This document shows positions 25,321-34,088 of a stretch of DNA of 64,000 bases, in pieces. The stretch is from Halovulum dunhuangense (GTDB lineage Bacteria; Pseudomonadota; Alphaproteobacteria; Rhodobacterales; Rhodobacteraceae). The stretch is from positions 1,550,001 to 1,614,000 of the forward strand of contig NZ_JABFBC010000001.1 of assembly GCF_013093415.1 (NCBI RefSeq). Reading direction: 5' to 3'. A program made the translations under genes and the position numbers. A model generated the notes under the pieces. That model searched no databases and was not told where the DNA came from. It saw only the letters and a program-made list of their open reading frames with translations. Positions within the stretch are counted from its first letter, which is position 1, and every line of letters starts with the position of its first letter.

Positions 25321-27495
25321 ATGGGATACGACACGACACGCCGCGGGTTCCTTGCATCCGCGACCGCCACCGCCGCGGCCCTTGTGGTCGGCTTCACGCC
25401 GCGGGGCACGCTGGCCGCAACCGGCGAGGGGAACCTGACACCCTTCGTCAAGATCACGCCCGACGGGCGGATGATCGCCATTCTCAAGCATTTCGAGATG
25501 GGGCAGGGCACCACGACCGGCCTGACCGCGCTGATCGCGGAAGAGCTGAACGCCGATCTGGACCTTGTCGAGTTCGAATTCGCGCCGTCGGACAACAGCC
25601 GCTACGCGAACACGCTGATGGGCGCGCAGGGCACAGGTGGGTCGACCGCCATCGCGAACTCATACCTACAGTACCGCAAGGCGGGGGCTGCCGCGCGCGA
25701 GATGCTGGTCGCGGCCGCGGCCACCGAATGGGGCGTCGATGCGGCAACGCTGACGCTGGAAAACGGCGTGATCTCGGGCGGCGGCAACTCGGCGCCGATC
25801 GCCGATTTCGTTGCAGCCGCCGCGGGGCTTGCGGTGCCCGAAGAACCCGCGCTGAAGGATCCCGCCGATTTCCGCGTGATCGGGCAGGCCGGCCTGAAGC
25901 GCCGCGACACGGGGGGCAAGATCGACGGCAGCGCGCTTTTCGGCATGGACATCCAGCTTCCGGGCCAGATCGTCGCCGCCGTGCTGCGTCCGCCGCGGCT
26001 GGGCGCACGGCTCGACAGCTTCGATGCCGCAGCCGCCGCCCAGGTGCCGGGTTTCATCGACGCCAAGGCGCGGCCCGAGGGGGCGGGCGTGATCGTCTAT
26101 GCCCGCAACACCTGGGCCGCCTTCCAGGCCCGCGACGCCATCGCGGCCAACTGGGATTTCAGCGCAGCCGAAAGCCGCAGCTCGGCCCAGATCCGCGAGG
26201 AATTGCTGGCCAGGGTTAACGCCGCCCCGGACTACAACGCCACGCCCGGCTCGGACGCGGCCGCCGTGGCCGAGGCCATCGCGGGTGCGGCGCAGGTCGT
26301 CGAGGCGGAGTTCTACTTCCCCAACCTCGCGCATGCCCCGATGGAGCCGCTCAACTGCACCATAGAGCCGGTCGAAGGCGGCGTCGTCGTGCATGACGGC
26401 TGCCAGTTCCCCGCCATCGCGCACCCCACCATCGCCGCGATCCTGCAACTCGATCCCGCGCAGGTGCAGATCAACACGATCTATGCCGGCGGGTCCTTCG
26501 GGCGGCGGGCGAACCCGGCGGCGGACTACCATGTCGAGGCGGCGCAGGCCTTCGCGCTGAGCGACCGCAGCGCCCCGGTCAAGCTGGTCTGGTCGCGCGA
26601 GGACGACATTCGCGGCGGCTATTACCGCCCTGCCTTCGCGCACAAGGTGCGCGTGGGGCTGGATGCGGCCGGCGCCATCGTCGGCTGGGAGCATCGCATC
26701 GCCGGGCAATCCATCTTCAAGGGCACCGCCTTCGAGGCCTTTGTCGTGAAGGACGGGGTCGATCACTCTTCGGTCGAAGGGGTGGCCGACACGCCCTACG
26801 CGATCCCCGGCATGCATGTGGGGCTGAGCGATGCGGCCCCCTCGGTCACAGTGCTGTGGTGGCGGTCGGTGGGGCATACCCACACGGCCTATGTCATGGA
26901 AAGCATGATGGACATGGCCGCGCGGGCCGCGGGCCGCGATCCGGTCGAGTTCCGGCTGGCGCACCTGTCGGGCGACAGCGCCGATCACGCGCGCATGGCG
27001 GGCGTGCTGCGGCTGGCGGCGGAAAGGGCCGGATGGGACCAGCCTGCCCCCGAGGGCCGGTCGCGGGGCGTTGCCGTGCACAAGTCCTTTGGCAGCTATG
27101 TCGCGGAAGTGGTTGAAATCTCGGGCGATGCCGAAAGCGGTGTGCGCGTCGAAAAGGTCACCTGCGCAGTCGATTGCGGCCTTGCCATCACGCCGGACGT
27201 GGTGCGCGCCCAGGTCGAGGGCGGCGTCGGCTACGGCATGGGGGCGGTCATGCGCAACCAGATCACCCTGGAAAGCGGCGAGGTGGTGCAGACCAATTTC
27301 TGGGATTACGAGCCGCTGCGCATCCAGGACATCGGCGCCATCGAGGTGCATATCGTCCCCTCGGCCGAGGCGCCCAGCGGCATCGGCGAGCCGGGCACCC
27401 CGCCCGCGGGCCCGGCGCTGGCCAATGCCATCGCCGCGCGCGGGCCGCGTGTGACCATGCTGCCGATGTCGGAGAACGGCGTCAGCTTCGCCTGA
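25321..27495 (+). CDS. Molybdopterin subunit of a Tat-exported molybdenum hydroxylase (IorB-like)
   Basis: A 724-residue molybdenum cofactor subunit. The N terminus carries a Tat signal (TTRRGFLASATATAAALVVG), so the enzyme is periplasmic, with the small subunit exported as partner. Family motifs include VKITPDGRMIAILKHFEMGQG, GAQGTGGSTAIANSY, GGSFGRRANPAADY and the active-site glutamate loop GIGEPGTPPAGPAL. It pairs with the [2Fe-2S] subunit upstream. No XdhC-type maturation factor or cytochrome is adjacent, so accessory proteins must be encoded elsewhere. Aldehyde or N-heterocycle oxidation is the family's usual chemistry. Confidence 0.88.
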   Translation: MGYDTTRRGFLASATATAAALVVGFTPRGTLAATGEGNLTPFVKITPDGRMIAILKHFEMGQGTTTGLTALIAEELNADLDLVEFEFAPSDNSRYANTLMGAQGTGGSTAIANSYLQYRKAGAAAREMLVAAAATEWGVDAATLTLENGVISGGGNSAPIADFVAAAAGLAVPEEPALKDPADFRVIGQAGLKRRDTGGKIDGSALFGMDIQLPGQIVAAVLRPPRLGARLDSFDAAAAAQVPGFIDAKARPEGAGVIVYARNTWAAFQARDAIAANWDFSAAESRSSAQIREELLARVNAAPDYNATPGSDAAAVAEAIAGAAQVVEAEFYFPNLAHAPMEPLNCTIEPVEGGVVVHDGCQFPAIAHPTIAAILQLDPAQVQINTIYAGGSFGRRANPAADYHVEAAQAFALSDRSAPVKLVWSREDDIRGGYYRPAFAHKVRVGLDAAGAIVGWEHRIAGQSIFKGTAFEAFVVKDGVDHSSVEGVADTPYAIPGMHVGLSDAAPSVTVLWWRSVGHTHTAYVMESMMDMAARAAGRDPVEFRLAHLSGDSADHARMAGVLRLAAERAGWDQPAPEGRSRGVAVHKSFGSYVAEVVEISGDAESGVRVEKVTCAVDCGLAITPDVVRAQVEGGVGYGMGAVMRNQITLESGEVVQTNFWDYEPLRIQDIGAIEVHIVPSAEAPSGIGEPGTPPAGPALANAIAARGPRVTMLPMSENGVSFA

Positions 27496-27506
27496 TCCAT
27501 GACGAT

Positions 27507-27537
27507 GCCCGGTCCCGCCGCGCAGGCGGGGCCGGGC
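27507..27537. terminator. Strong hairpin between convergent genes
   Basis: GCCCGGTCCCGCC (27507-27519) pairs with GGCGGGGCCGGGC (27525-27537), 13 pairs with one G-U, loop GCGCA. It lies between the IorB-like gene and the convergent ectR and could stop transcription from both sides, although no T run follows. Confidence 0.5.
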
Positions 27538-27538
27538 C

Positions 27539-28054
27539 TCAGGCTTTCGGAGAGGGAGCGAACTCGCCCGCGTCCAGCACCGGGGCGGCATCCATGCCCG
27601 TCGTGTCGAGCATCCCGGCGACACGCTCCAGCACCGCTACGACCATCGCCTGTTCCCACTCCTCCATCGCCTCGAACTGGCGGACGTAGAGCTGCTGCAA
27701 AGGGTCGGGCGCGTCGTCGACGGCCTGTCCGCCCTTGACGGTCAGGACCACGTTGGTCTGGCGCTTGTCCGCGTCCGAGCGCCGCCGCTCGACCATGCCC
27801 TTTGCCGCCAGCTTGTCGATCAGCGCGGACATGGTGGCCTGCGAGACCCCCATCCGGCGCGATATCTCCTTCGGGGTGGCGTGGCCCTTCTCGGCCAGGA
27901 TCTGAAGTACCCGGATCTGCACCGGCGTCAGCCCGGCGGCGCGGGCAAGCTCCCGGCCGTAAAGCTCGGTTGCGCGCAGGATGCGGCGAATGGCGATCAG
28001 GCTCTGGTCGGTGCGATCCATGCGGACCCGGCGGAAACTCTGAGAATCGGACAC
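27539..28054 (-). CDS. ectR: MarR-family repressor of ectoine synthesis
   Basis: A 171-residue winged-helix regulator divergent from ectABC, the position of EctR in halophilic and methylotrophic proteobacteria. The helix-turn-helix runs from LTPVQIRVLQILAEKG through ATPKEISRRMGVSQATMSALIDKL, and the wing is ERRRSDADKRQTNVVLTVKG. EctR represses ect genes at low salinity in characterised species. The frame opens at GTG 28054 without a clear ribosome site; ATG 28021 would remove eleven residues and is a fair alternative. The palindrome on the ectA -10 box is its probable operator. Confidence 0.82.
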   Translation of the reverse strand: MSDSQSFRRVRMDRTDQSLIAIRRILRATELYGRELARAAGLTPVQIRVLQILAEKGHATPKEISRRMGVSQATMSALIDKLAAKGMVERRRSDADKRQTNVVLTVKGGQAVDDAPDPLQQLYVRQFEAMEEWEQAMVVAVLERVAGMLDTTGMDAAPVLDAGEFAPSPKA

Positions 28055-28156
28055 CAGTTAGCACCACGGGCCGGATCCCGCCAAGGGAATAACGCATCGC
28101 AAGGCTAATGATAAATGGGCAGGTTTTGTGCACTTATCCGCCTGATTGCGCAAAAC

Positions 28157-28199
28157 TTGACTTTTGGGGCGGGAAAAACTAATTAGTATGACGAACTAA
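28157..28199 (+). promoter_or_regulatory. ectA promoter with overlapping operator palindrome
   Basis: TTGACT (28157-28162), a 17-base spacer and TAATTA (28180-28185) form a near-consensus promoter with a leader of roughly 20 bases. The -10 box lies inside the perfect ten-base palindrome ACTAATTAGT (28178-28187), and a further ACTAA half-site follows at 28195-28199. A repressor bound here would block RNA polymerase; EctR is the obvious candidate. Confidence 0.6.
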
Positions 28200-28213
28200 A
28201 CAAAGGGCCCAAG

Positions 28214-28744
28214 ATGACCCAGACCAGCCTTGCCGCCAGGCGGCAGACCATAACCTTCCGAAAGCCCGTGGCAGAGGACGGCGCCGAAATCTGGGCGCTC
28301 ATCAAGTCCTGCCCGCCGCTCGACGTGAACTCGATGTACTGCAACATGGTCCAATGCGACCATTTCCGCGAGACCTGCGTCCTGGCCGAGATGAACGGTG
28401 AGCCGGTCGGCTGGATTTCAGGCTACCTGGTGCCGAACGACCCCGAGACGTTGTTCGTCTGGCAGGTTGCGGTGTCCGAAAAGGCCCGTGGCTGCGGCCT
28501 CGGCAAGCGCATGCTCGCCGAATTGCTGGAGCGTACGGCCTGCCGTCGCGTGCGGCGGATGCAGACCACGATCACCCGCGACAACGCGGCCTCCTGGGGG
28601 CTGTTCCGCAGCTTCGCGGATGCGCGCGACGCGGAACTCGATCACGCGCCGCACTTCACGCGCGACGATCACTTCAACGGGGCGCACGCGACCGAGCACA
28701 TGGTCACGATCGCGCTGCCCGCGCGTCTGCGCAAGGCCGCCTGA
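28214..28744 (+). CDS. ectA: L-2,4-diaminobutyrate N-acetyltransferase
   Basis: A 176-residue GNAT enzyme that acetylates diaminobutyrate at the gamma nitrogen, the second step of ectoine synthesis. It shows FRKPVAEDGAEIWALIKSCP, LDVNSMYCNMVQCDHF, WQVAVSEKARGCGLGKRML (acetyl-CoA loop) and TTITRDNAASWGLFRSFA, all typical of EctA. It is the first gene of ectABC-ask, with AAAGGG seven bases before the ATG and a strong promoter upstream. Confidence 0.95.
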   Translation: MTQTSLAARRQTITFRKPVAEDGAEIWALIKSCPPLDVNSMYCNMVQCDHFRETCVLAEMNGEPVGWISGYLVPNDPETLFVWQVAVSEKARGCGLGKRMLAELLERTACRRVRRMQTTITRDNAASWGLFRSFADARDAELDHAPHFTRDDHFNGAHATEHMVTIALPARLRKAA

Positions 28745-28775
28745 GCCAGAATTTTCCCATATCCGAGGTATTCCC

Positions 28776-30062
28776 ATGACGACTGTTCCGACAGCCGAGC
28801 CGGCGATCTTTGCCCGCCGCGAAAGCGCGGTGCGCAGCTATTGCCGCAGCTTCGATACCGTGTTCACCCGCGCGACCGGCGCGACCCTGACCGACACCGA
28901 CGGGCGTGACTACATCGACTTCCTTGCCGGGTGTTCGTCGCTCAACTACGGGCACAACGACCCCGACATGAAGGCGGCGCTGATCGAGCATATCACCCGC
29001 GATGGGATCACCCACGCGCTGGACATGTACACCGACGCCAAGGCGGAGTTTCTCGAGACCTTCGAGAAGCTGATCCTGAAGCCGCGTGACATGGACCACC
29101 GGGTCATGATGACCGGCCCCACCGGCACCAACGCCGTCGAGGCGGCGCTGAAACTGGCGCGCAAGGTGACGGGCCGGCAGAACGTGATCGCCTTCACCAA
29201 CGCGTTCCACGGCATGACGCTGGGCGCGCTGGCCTGCACCACCAACCCGGGCAAGCGGGCGGGCGCCGGCATGCCGCTTTCCGACGTGACCCACATGCCC
29301 TATGACGGCGCCGCCGGCGAGGGGGTGGACACGCTGCCCATGCTCGAGGCGATGCTCGACAATCCCGCAAGCGGCATCGATGCGCCCGCCGCCTTCATCG
29401 TCGAGCTGGTCCAGGGCGAGGGCGGGCTGACCGCCGCCCGCACCGAATGGGTGCAGGGCATCGCGCGGCTGGCGAAGAAGCACGGCGCGCTGCTGATCAT
29501 CGACGACATCCAGGCGGGTATCGGCCGCGCGGGCAGCTTCTTCAGCTTCGACGAGATGGGGATCGAGCCCGACATGGTCACGCTGGCCAAATCGCTCTCG
29601 GGCTTCGGACTGCCCTTCGCCTGCGTGCTGGTCCGGCCCGAGCACGACATCTGGAAGCCGGCCGAACACAACGGCACCTTCCGCGGCAACACCCACGCCT
29701 TCGTCACCGCCCGCGTGGCGCTGGAGAAGTTCTGGGCCGATGACCGGTTCAAGTCCGAGATCGCCGAGAAGGCGCTGGTGCTGACCACCGCGCTGCAAGG
29801 CATCGCCGACCGCATCCCGGGTGCCTTTCTCAAGGGGCGCGGCATGATGCAGGGCGTCGATGTCGGCAGCGGCGATCTGGCTGCCGCGATCTGCGCCGAG
29901 GCATTCCGCAACGGCCTGGTGATCGAGACGTCGGGCGCCCATGACCAGGTGGTCAAGGTGCTCGCGCCGCTGACCATCCCGATGGATCAGTTCCGCAAGG
30001 GGCTGGGCATCGTCGAGGCCGCTGTCCAGACCTGCACCGAAACCAAGATTGCTGCGGAGTAA
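28776..30062 (+). CDS. ectB: Diaminobutyrate-2-oxoglutarate transaminase
   Basis: A 428-residue PLP-dependent class III aminotransferase that makes L-2,4-diaminobutyrate from aspartate semialdehyde with glutamate. EctB features are FARRESAVRSYCRSFDTVF at the N terminus, FLAGCSSLNYGHNDPDMK, MTGPTGTNAVEAALKLARK, the cofactor Asp in LLIIDDIQAGIGRAG and the Schiff-base lysine in VTLAKSLSGFGLP. Start at 28776, 31 bases after ectA. Length is normal for the family. Confidence 0.95.
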   Translation: MTTVPTAEPAIFARRESAVRSYCRSFDTVFTRATGATLTDTDGRDYIDFLAGCSSLNYGHNDPDMKAALIEHITRDGITHALDMYTDAKAEFLETFEKLILKPRDMDHRVMMTGPTGTNAVEAALKLARKVTGRQNVIAFTNAFHGMTLGALACTTNPGKRAGAGMPLSDVTHMPYDGAAGEGVDTLPMLEAMLDNPASGIDAPAAFIVELVQGEGGLTAARTEWVQGIARLAKKHGALLIIDDIQAGIGRAGSFFSFDEMGIEPDMVTLAKSLSGFGLPFACVLVRPEHDIWKPAEHNGTFRGNTHAFVTARVALEKFWADDRFKSEIAEKALVLTTALQGIADRIPGAFLKGRGMMQGVDVGSGDLAAAICAEAFRNGLVIETSGAHDQVVKVLAPLTIPMDQFRKGLGIVEAAVQTCTETKIAAE

Positions 30063-30067
30063 GATAA

Positions 30068-30454
30068 ATGATCGTTCGTGATTTCAACGAGTTGAAGAAC
30101 AGTCCTCGCGCGGTTTCCGATGCGCGCTGGACGTCGGTCCGGATGCTTCTGGCCGACGACAAGATGGGCTTTTCGTTCCACATCACCACGCTCGAGGCGG
30201 GCTCGGAGCATACCTTCGAGTACAAGAACCACTTCGAAAGCGTCTATTGCATGAGCGGCAAGGGCTCGATCACCGACCTTGCCACCGGCGAGACGCACGA
30301 GATCCGTCCGGGCGTGATGTATGCGCTCAACCTGCATGACCGGCACACGCTCCGGGCCGAGGAGGAGCTGGTGATGGCCTGCTGCTTCAACCCGCCCGTG
30401 ACCGGCAAGGAAGTGCATCAGGCCGATGGGTCCTATGCGCTGGAGGATGCCTGA
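30068..30454 (+). CDS. ectC: L-ectoine synthase
   Basis: A 128-residue cupin that closes N-acetyl-diaminobutyrate to ectoine. It has [37 protein letters not shown], the metal/cupin core [21 protein letters not shown] and [24 protein letters not shown]. These match EctC throughout. It begins five bases after ectB. No ectD hydroxylase follows, so this operon by itself yields ectoine and not 5-hydroxyectoine. Confidence 0.95.
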   Translation: MIVRDFNELKNSPRAVSDARWTSVRMLLADDKMGFSFHITTLEAGSEHTFEYKNHFESVYCMSGKGSITDLATGETHEIRPGVMYALNLHDRHTLRAEEELVMACCFNPPVTGKEVHQADGSYALEDA

Positions 30455-30455
30455 C

Positions 30456-31901
30456 ATGGCCGAACGAAGCCGCAACAAGGGGCCGACGGTCGAGAAGATC
30501 GGCGGCACCTCGATGTCGCGCCTGACGGAACTGGTGGACACGCTCTTCATGGGCGGCCGCAAGGACGGGGATCTCTACGGCCGCGTCTTCGTCGTGTCGG
30601 CCTTCGGCGGTATCACCAACCTGCTGCTGGAGAACAAGAAGACCGGAGAGCCGGGCGTCTACGGCCTGTTCGCGAACGCGGAAAGCGATCACGGCTGGTC
30701 CGAGGCGCTGAGCCGGGTGGCCGAGGCGATGGGCAAGGCCCATGCCGCGGTGCTGGACGATCCGGGCGACCGGTCCTTCGCCGATGATTTCGTCCGCGAG
30801 CGGATCGAGGGCGCGCGCAGCTGCCTGATCGACCTTCAGCGGCTGTGTTCCTACGGGCATTTCCGCCTGTCGCAGCACATGATGGTCATCCGCGAGCTGC
30901 TGTCGGGCCTGGGCGAGGCGCATTCCGCCTTCGTCACGTCGTTGCTGCTGCGCCGCCGGGGCGTGAATGCGCGGTTCGTGGATCTCAGCGGCTGGCGGGA
31001 CGAGGACGAGTACACGCTGGAAGAGCGGATCGCCTCGGGTCTGGACGGAATCGACCTGGCCACCGAGATGCCGATCGTGACCGGCTACGCGCAGTGCCGC
31101 GAGGGGCTGATGCGGGAATTCAACCGCGGCTATTCCGAGGTGACATTCTCGCGGATCGCGGCGCATATCCCGGCGCGCGAGGCGATCATCCACAAGGAGT
31201 TCCACCTGTCCTCGGCCGATCCGAAGCTGGTGGGCGAGGGGCGCGTGCGCAAGCTGGGCCGCACGAACTACGACGTGGCCGACCAGCTGTCGAACATGGG
31301 GATGGAGGCGATCCACCCCCGCGCCGCCAAGACGCTGCGACAGGCGGGCGTGCCGCTGCGCGTGACCAACGCCTTCGAGCCGCACGATCCCGGCACCCTG
31401 ATCGACGACGAGGGCGCAGAGGCGCCCGGCGCCGAGATCGTGGCCGGGCTGGACGTGCTTGCGGTGCAACTGTTCGAGCAGGACATGGTCGGGGTGAAAG
31501 GCTACGACGCGTCGATCCTCGACGTGCTCAGCCGGCACAACGTGCGCATCGTTTCGAAATCCTCGAACGCCAACACGATCACGCACTACGTCGACAGCTC
31601 GCTCAAGTCGATCCGGCGGGTGGAGCGGGACCTGAACGACCGCTACCCGGCCGCCGACCTGAGCGTGCGCAGCCTGTCCATCGCCTCGGTGATCGGCTGC
31701 AATCTCGACGGGTTGCGGGTGCTGGCAAAGGGTGTCGCCGCGCTGGAGGCGGCGGGCATCGAGCTGGTCGCCGTCCACCAGATCCCGCGCAGCGTGGACG
31801 TGCAGTTCGTGGTGGGGCGCGAGGATCTGGATGCCGCGATCAAGGCGCTGCATGACGCCATCTTCACCGAAGGTCCGGCGGAGCTGGCCAAGGCCGCCTG
31901 A
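30456..31901 (+). CDS. ask: Ectoine-operon aspartate kinase
   Basis: A 481-residue aspartokinase of the Ask_Ect type, which supplies aspartyl phosphate for ectoine and is less feedback-inhibited than the housekeeping enzyme. The N-terminal kinase motif is KIGGTSMSRL, with VVSAFGGITNLLLENK following; the C terminus carries ACT-like segments (VGVKGYDASILDVLSRHNVRI and IGCNLDGLRVLAKGVAALE). The ATG is one base after the ectC stop (TGACATG). Its presence makes the pathway self-contained from aspartate except for semialdehyde dehydrogenase. Confidence 0.92.
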   Translation: MAERSRNKGPTVEKIGGTSMSRLTELVDTLFMGGRKDGDLYGRVFVVSAFGGITNLLLENKKTGEPGVYGLFANAESDHGWSEALSRVAEAMGKAHAAVLDDPGDRSFADDFVRERIEGARSCLIDLQRLCSYGHFRLSQHMMVIRELLSGLGEAHSAFVTSLLLRRRGVNARFVDLSGWRDEDEYTLEERIASGLDGIDLATEMPIVTGYAQCREGLMREFNRGYSEVTFSRIAAHIPAREAIIHKEFHLSSADPKLVGEGRVRKLGRTNYDVADQLSNMGMEAIHPRAAKTLRQAGVPLRVTNAFEPHDPGTLIDDEGAEAPGAEIVAGLDVLAVQLFEQDMVGVKGYDASILDVLSRHNVRIVSKSSNANTITHYVDSSLKSIRRVERDLNDRYPAADLSVRSLSIASVIGCNLDGLRVLAKGVAALEAAGIELVAVHQIPRSVDVQFVVGREDLDAAIKALHDAIFTEGPAELAKAA

Positions 31902-31926
31902 AAGGCCGCGCCGTGAGAACGAACAG

Positions 31927-31959
31927 AGGGCCCGCGCGCATCGCCGTGCGGGCCCTTTT
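31927..31959 (+). terminator. Rho-independent terminator of the ectoine operon
   Basis: AGGGCCCGC (31927-31935) pairs with GCGGGCCCT (31948-31956), a perfect nine-base stem, followed directly by a TTTT run (31956-31959). It lies 26 bases after the ask stop. This is the clearest intrinsic terminator in the window. Confidence 0.8.
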
Positions 31960-31977
31960 CACGGGTTTTCCCGGAAG

Positions 31978-32601
31978 TCAGAGTCCGTAGGCGCGCAGGA
32001 ACCTGTCCACCGCCGCCTCGATCGCCGGCATCGGATCCTCGGGCGTGGGCATCTGGTAGATGTGCCGGCGGATGCCGATATAGATGATCCCGCCATGCAG
32101 GTTCCAGATATCCTCCACCCCCGGCAGGTCGGGGCCGGGGGCGGCTGCGCGGATCTCTTCCAGCATCGGGCCCAGCAGGACCGTGCCCATATGCTCCAGG
32201 TAGCGGCGGTTGAGCGCGGTTCCCGCAAGGCCCGAGAACATGAAGATCCGCAGCCATTCATGCTGGAAGATCGCGGCGCTGTATTCCGCGTAGAAGGACA
32301 GGATCCGGTCCCGCAGCGGCTGCGAGCGGTCGGTCAGATGTGCCTGCCAGTCGGGTGACATGCGGTCGATATAGACATGCTCGTAGACCGCCTCGATCAG
32401 TTCAGCCTTGTTCGCGAAGTAGTTGAAAAGCAGCGATTGCGTGACCCCAAGCCTGCTTGCGAGGTCGCGCGTCTTCCCGTCCAGCCCGACATCGGCGAAG
32501 AAGGCGGCGGCCCCCTCGACGATCATCCGCCGCCGTTCCTCGGGCGGCAGGCGGCGGCGTTCCGAAGGCTCGGGCGCCCCCTGCGATGCGATCTGGTCCA
32601 T
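31978..32601 (-). CDS. TetR/AcrR-family regulator beside molybdenum hydroxylase genes
   Basis: A 207-residue regulator with an N-terminal helix-turn-helix (PPEERRRMIVEGAAAFFADVGL, then TRDLASRLGVTQSLLFNYFANKAELIEAVY) and a helical ligand domain. It is divergent from the CoxMSL-type and DctPQM genes, so it very likely controls them in response to the substrate or a product. ATG 32601 has a GGAGGAG site just upstream and is preferred over the TTG at 32655. Two direct repeats in the divergent promoter region are candidate binding sites. Confidence 0.85.
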   Translation of the reverse strand: MDQIASQGAPEPSERRRLPPEERRRMIVEGAAAFFADVGLDGKTRDLASRLGVTQSLLFNYFANKAELIEAVYEHVYIDRMSPDWQAHLTDRSQPLRDRILSFYAEYSAAIFQHEWLRIFMFSGLAGTALNRRYLEHMGTVLLGPMLEEIRAAAPGPDLPGVEDIWNLHGGIIYIGIRRHIYQMPTPEDPMPAIEAAVDRFLRAYGL

Positions 32602-32692
32602 CACTCCTCCGCCGTTGCCTGCTGCGCGTTCCGGGCGCCTTTCTGACGCCTGCAAATTGTTCTTGCAATCTTATCCGATTTAAAGATCATCC

Positions 32693-32723
32693 GATCAACA
32701 AGAATGATCAAATGATCAACAAG
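32693..32723. promoter_or_regulatory. Direct repeats GATCAACAAG in the divergent promoter
   Basis: GATCAACAAG occurs at 32693-32702 and again at 32714-32723, start points 21 bases apart, i.e. two helical turns on the same DNA face. GATCA also occurs between and before them in an AT-rich patch unlike the surroundings. It lies between the TetR gene and the FAD-subunit gene, 35 bases before the latter's start. Confidence 0.45.
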
Positions 32724-32757
32724 GCGCGCCTCGCGCCGTGCAAGGGAGGACAGGCGG

Positions 32758-33591
32758 ATGAAGGCATCCGTGGGCGGCTACGCCCGTGCAACCGATCTGC
32801 GCCACGCGCTGGACCTGCTTGCCCGCTCGGGCGGGATGGGGCGGGTGCTGGCCGGCGGGCAGAGCCTTGTCGCCGCGATGAACATGCGGCTGAGCACGGG
32901 CGATCTGCTGGTCGACATCACGCGCATCGATGGCCTGCGCGGCGCCACGCTGAATGGCGACCGGTTGCGCATCGGCGCGCTGACGCGCCATGCCGAGGTG
33001 GGGCGCGACCCACTGATCGCCACGCACGCGCCGCTGCTGGGGCAGGCCGTGGGCCACATCGCCCATGCCGCGATTCGCAACCGCGGCACCATCGGCGGCG
33101 CGCTGGCGCATGCCGACCCGGCCGCCGAATTCCCGGCCTGCGTGCTGGCGCTGGGCGGAACCATCCATATCGAGGGGCCGGAAGGCGCGCGCGAGGTCGC
33201 GGCCGAGGACTTCTTCATCGACGTGTTCGAAACCGCCATCGAGGAGGGCGAGATCCTGACCGCGATCAGCCTGCCGGTGGCGGCAGCGGGCGAGCGGCAG
33301 GTGATCCGGGAGACAGCCCGCCGCTCGGGCGACTACGCCCTGGCCGGTCTTTGCCTGGTCAGGCGGCCTTCGGGCCATCGCGTGGCCGTTTTCAGTGCGG
33401 GCCCCAGGCCGATCCTGGCGAAGGGGGCGGCGGCTGCTCTCGATGAGGGCAAGCTCGATGACGCGGTTGCCGCGCTTCAGGACGAACTGGACCCGCCATC
33501 CGATACCCAGGCCAGCGCCGCATACCGCCGCCATCTGGCCGGCGTGCTCTTGCGCCGCGCCGTGGCCGACATCGAAGGAGAGACGGCATGA
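32758..33591 (+). CDS. FAD-binding subunit of a molybdenum hydroxylase (CoxM-like)
   Basis: A 277-residue medium subunit that relays electrons through FAD. The FAD motifs are LAGGQSLVAAMNMRL (the AGGxS turn) and IRNRGTIGGALAHADPAAEFPA (the TxGG..A..DPxxE block). The C-terminal CO-dehydrogenase flavoprotein domain follows (RRSGDYALAGLCLV). It is first in a three-gene set with overlaps of four bases between each pair. GGGAGGA lies eight bases before ATG 32758. Confidence 0.9.
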   Translation: MKASVGGYARATDLRHALDLLARSGGMGRVLAGGQSLVAAMNMRLSTGDLLVDITRIDGLRGATLNGDRLRIGALTRHAEVGRDPLIATHAPLLGQAVGHIAHAAIRNRGTIGGALAHADPAAEFPACVLALGGTIHIEGPEGAREVAAEDFFIDVFETAIEEGEILTAISLPVAAAGERQVIRETARRSGDYALAGLCLVRRPSGHRVAVFSAGPRPILAKGAAAALDEGKLDDAVAALQDELDPPSDTQASAAYRRHLAGVLLRRAVADIEGETA

Positions 33592-34088
33592 CCGAGGCGT
33601 TTCGCGATCGCATCGACATCGCCCTGACCGTGAACGGAGAGCCGGTCGAGGCGCGCGTGCCCGCCGGGCGGCACCTGATCGACTTCCTGCGGCTGGACCT
33701 GGGCCTGACCGGGGCGCATGCGAGTTGCGAGCATGGCGTCTGCGGCGCCTGCACGATCCGGGTGGACGGCGAAAGCGTCCGGGGCTGCCTGATGCTGGCG
33801 GCCCAGGCCGATGGCGCCGATGTGTGGACCGTCGAGGGGCTCAGCGACACCGGGGCCGTGCGCGATCTTCAGCAGGCCTTTGTCGAACGCAACGCGCTTC
33901 AGTGCGGCTTCTGCACGCCCGGCATGCTGGTCGCGGCCGAGGAACTTCTGTCGCGCGGCACGGTGCCCAGCCGGACGGAAATCCGCGAACATCTGTCGGG
34001 CAACTATTGCCGCTGCACGGGCTACGAGGCCATCGTGGACGCGGTCGAGGGCGTGGCCATCGCGCGCGCCGGAAAGGGGGCGGCATGA
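33588..34088 (+). CDS. [2Fe-2S] subunit of a molybdenum hydroxylase (CoxS-like)
   Basis: A 166-residue small subunit with two [2Fe-2S] clusters: CEHGVCGACTIRVDGESVRGC for the ferredoxin-like domain, and CGFCTPGM with YCRCTGYE for the helical domain. The CTPG form is the xanthine-oxidase-family type. It differs from the CQSG form in the separate IorA-like protein at 24.9 kb, so the two enzymes belong to different subgroups. It is translationally coupled to both neighbours by ATGA overlaps. Confidence 0.92.
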   Translation: MTEAFRDRIDIALTVNGEPVEARVPAGRHLIDFLRLDLGLTGAHASCEHGVCGACTIRVDGESVRGCLMLAAQADGADVWTVEGLSDTGAVRDLQQAFVERNALQCGFCTPGMLVAAEELLSRGTVPSRTEIREHLSGNYCRCTGYEAIVDAVEGVAIARAGKGAA

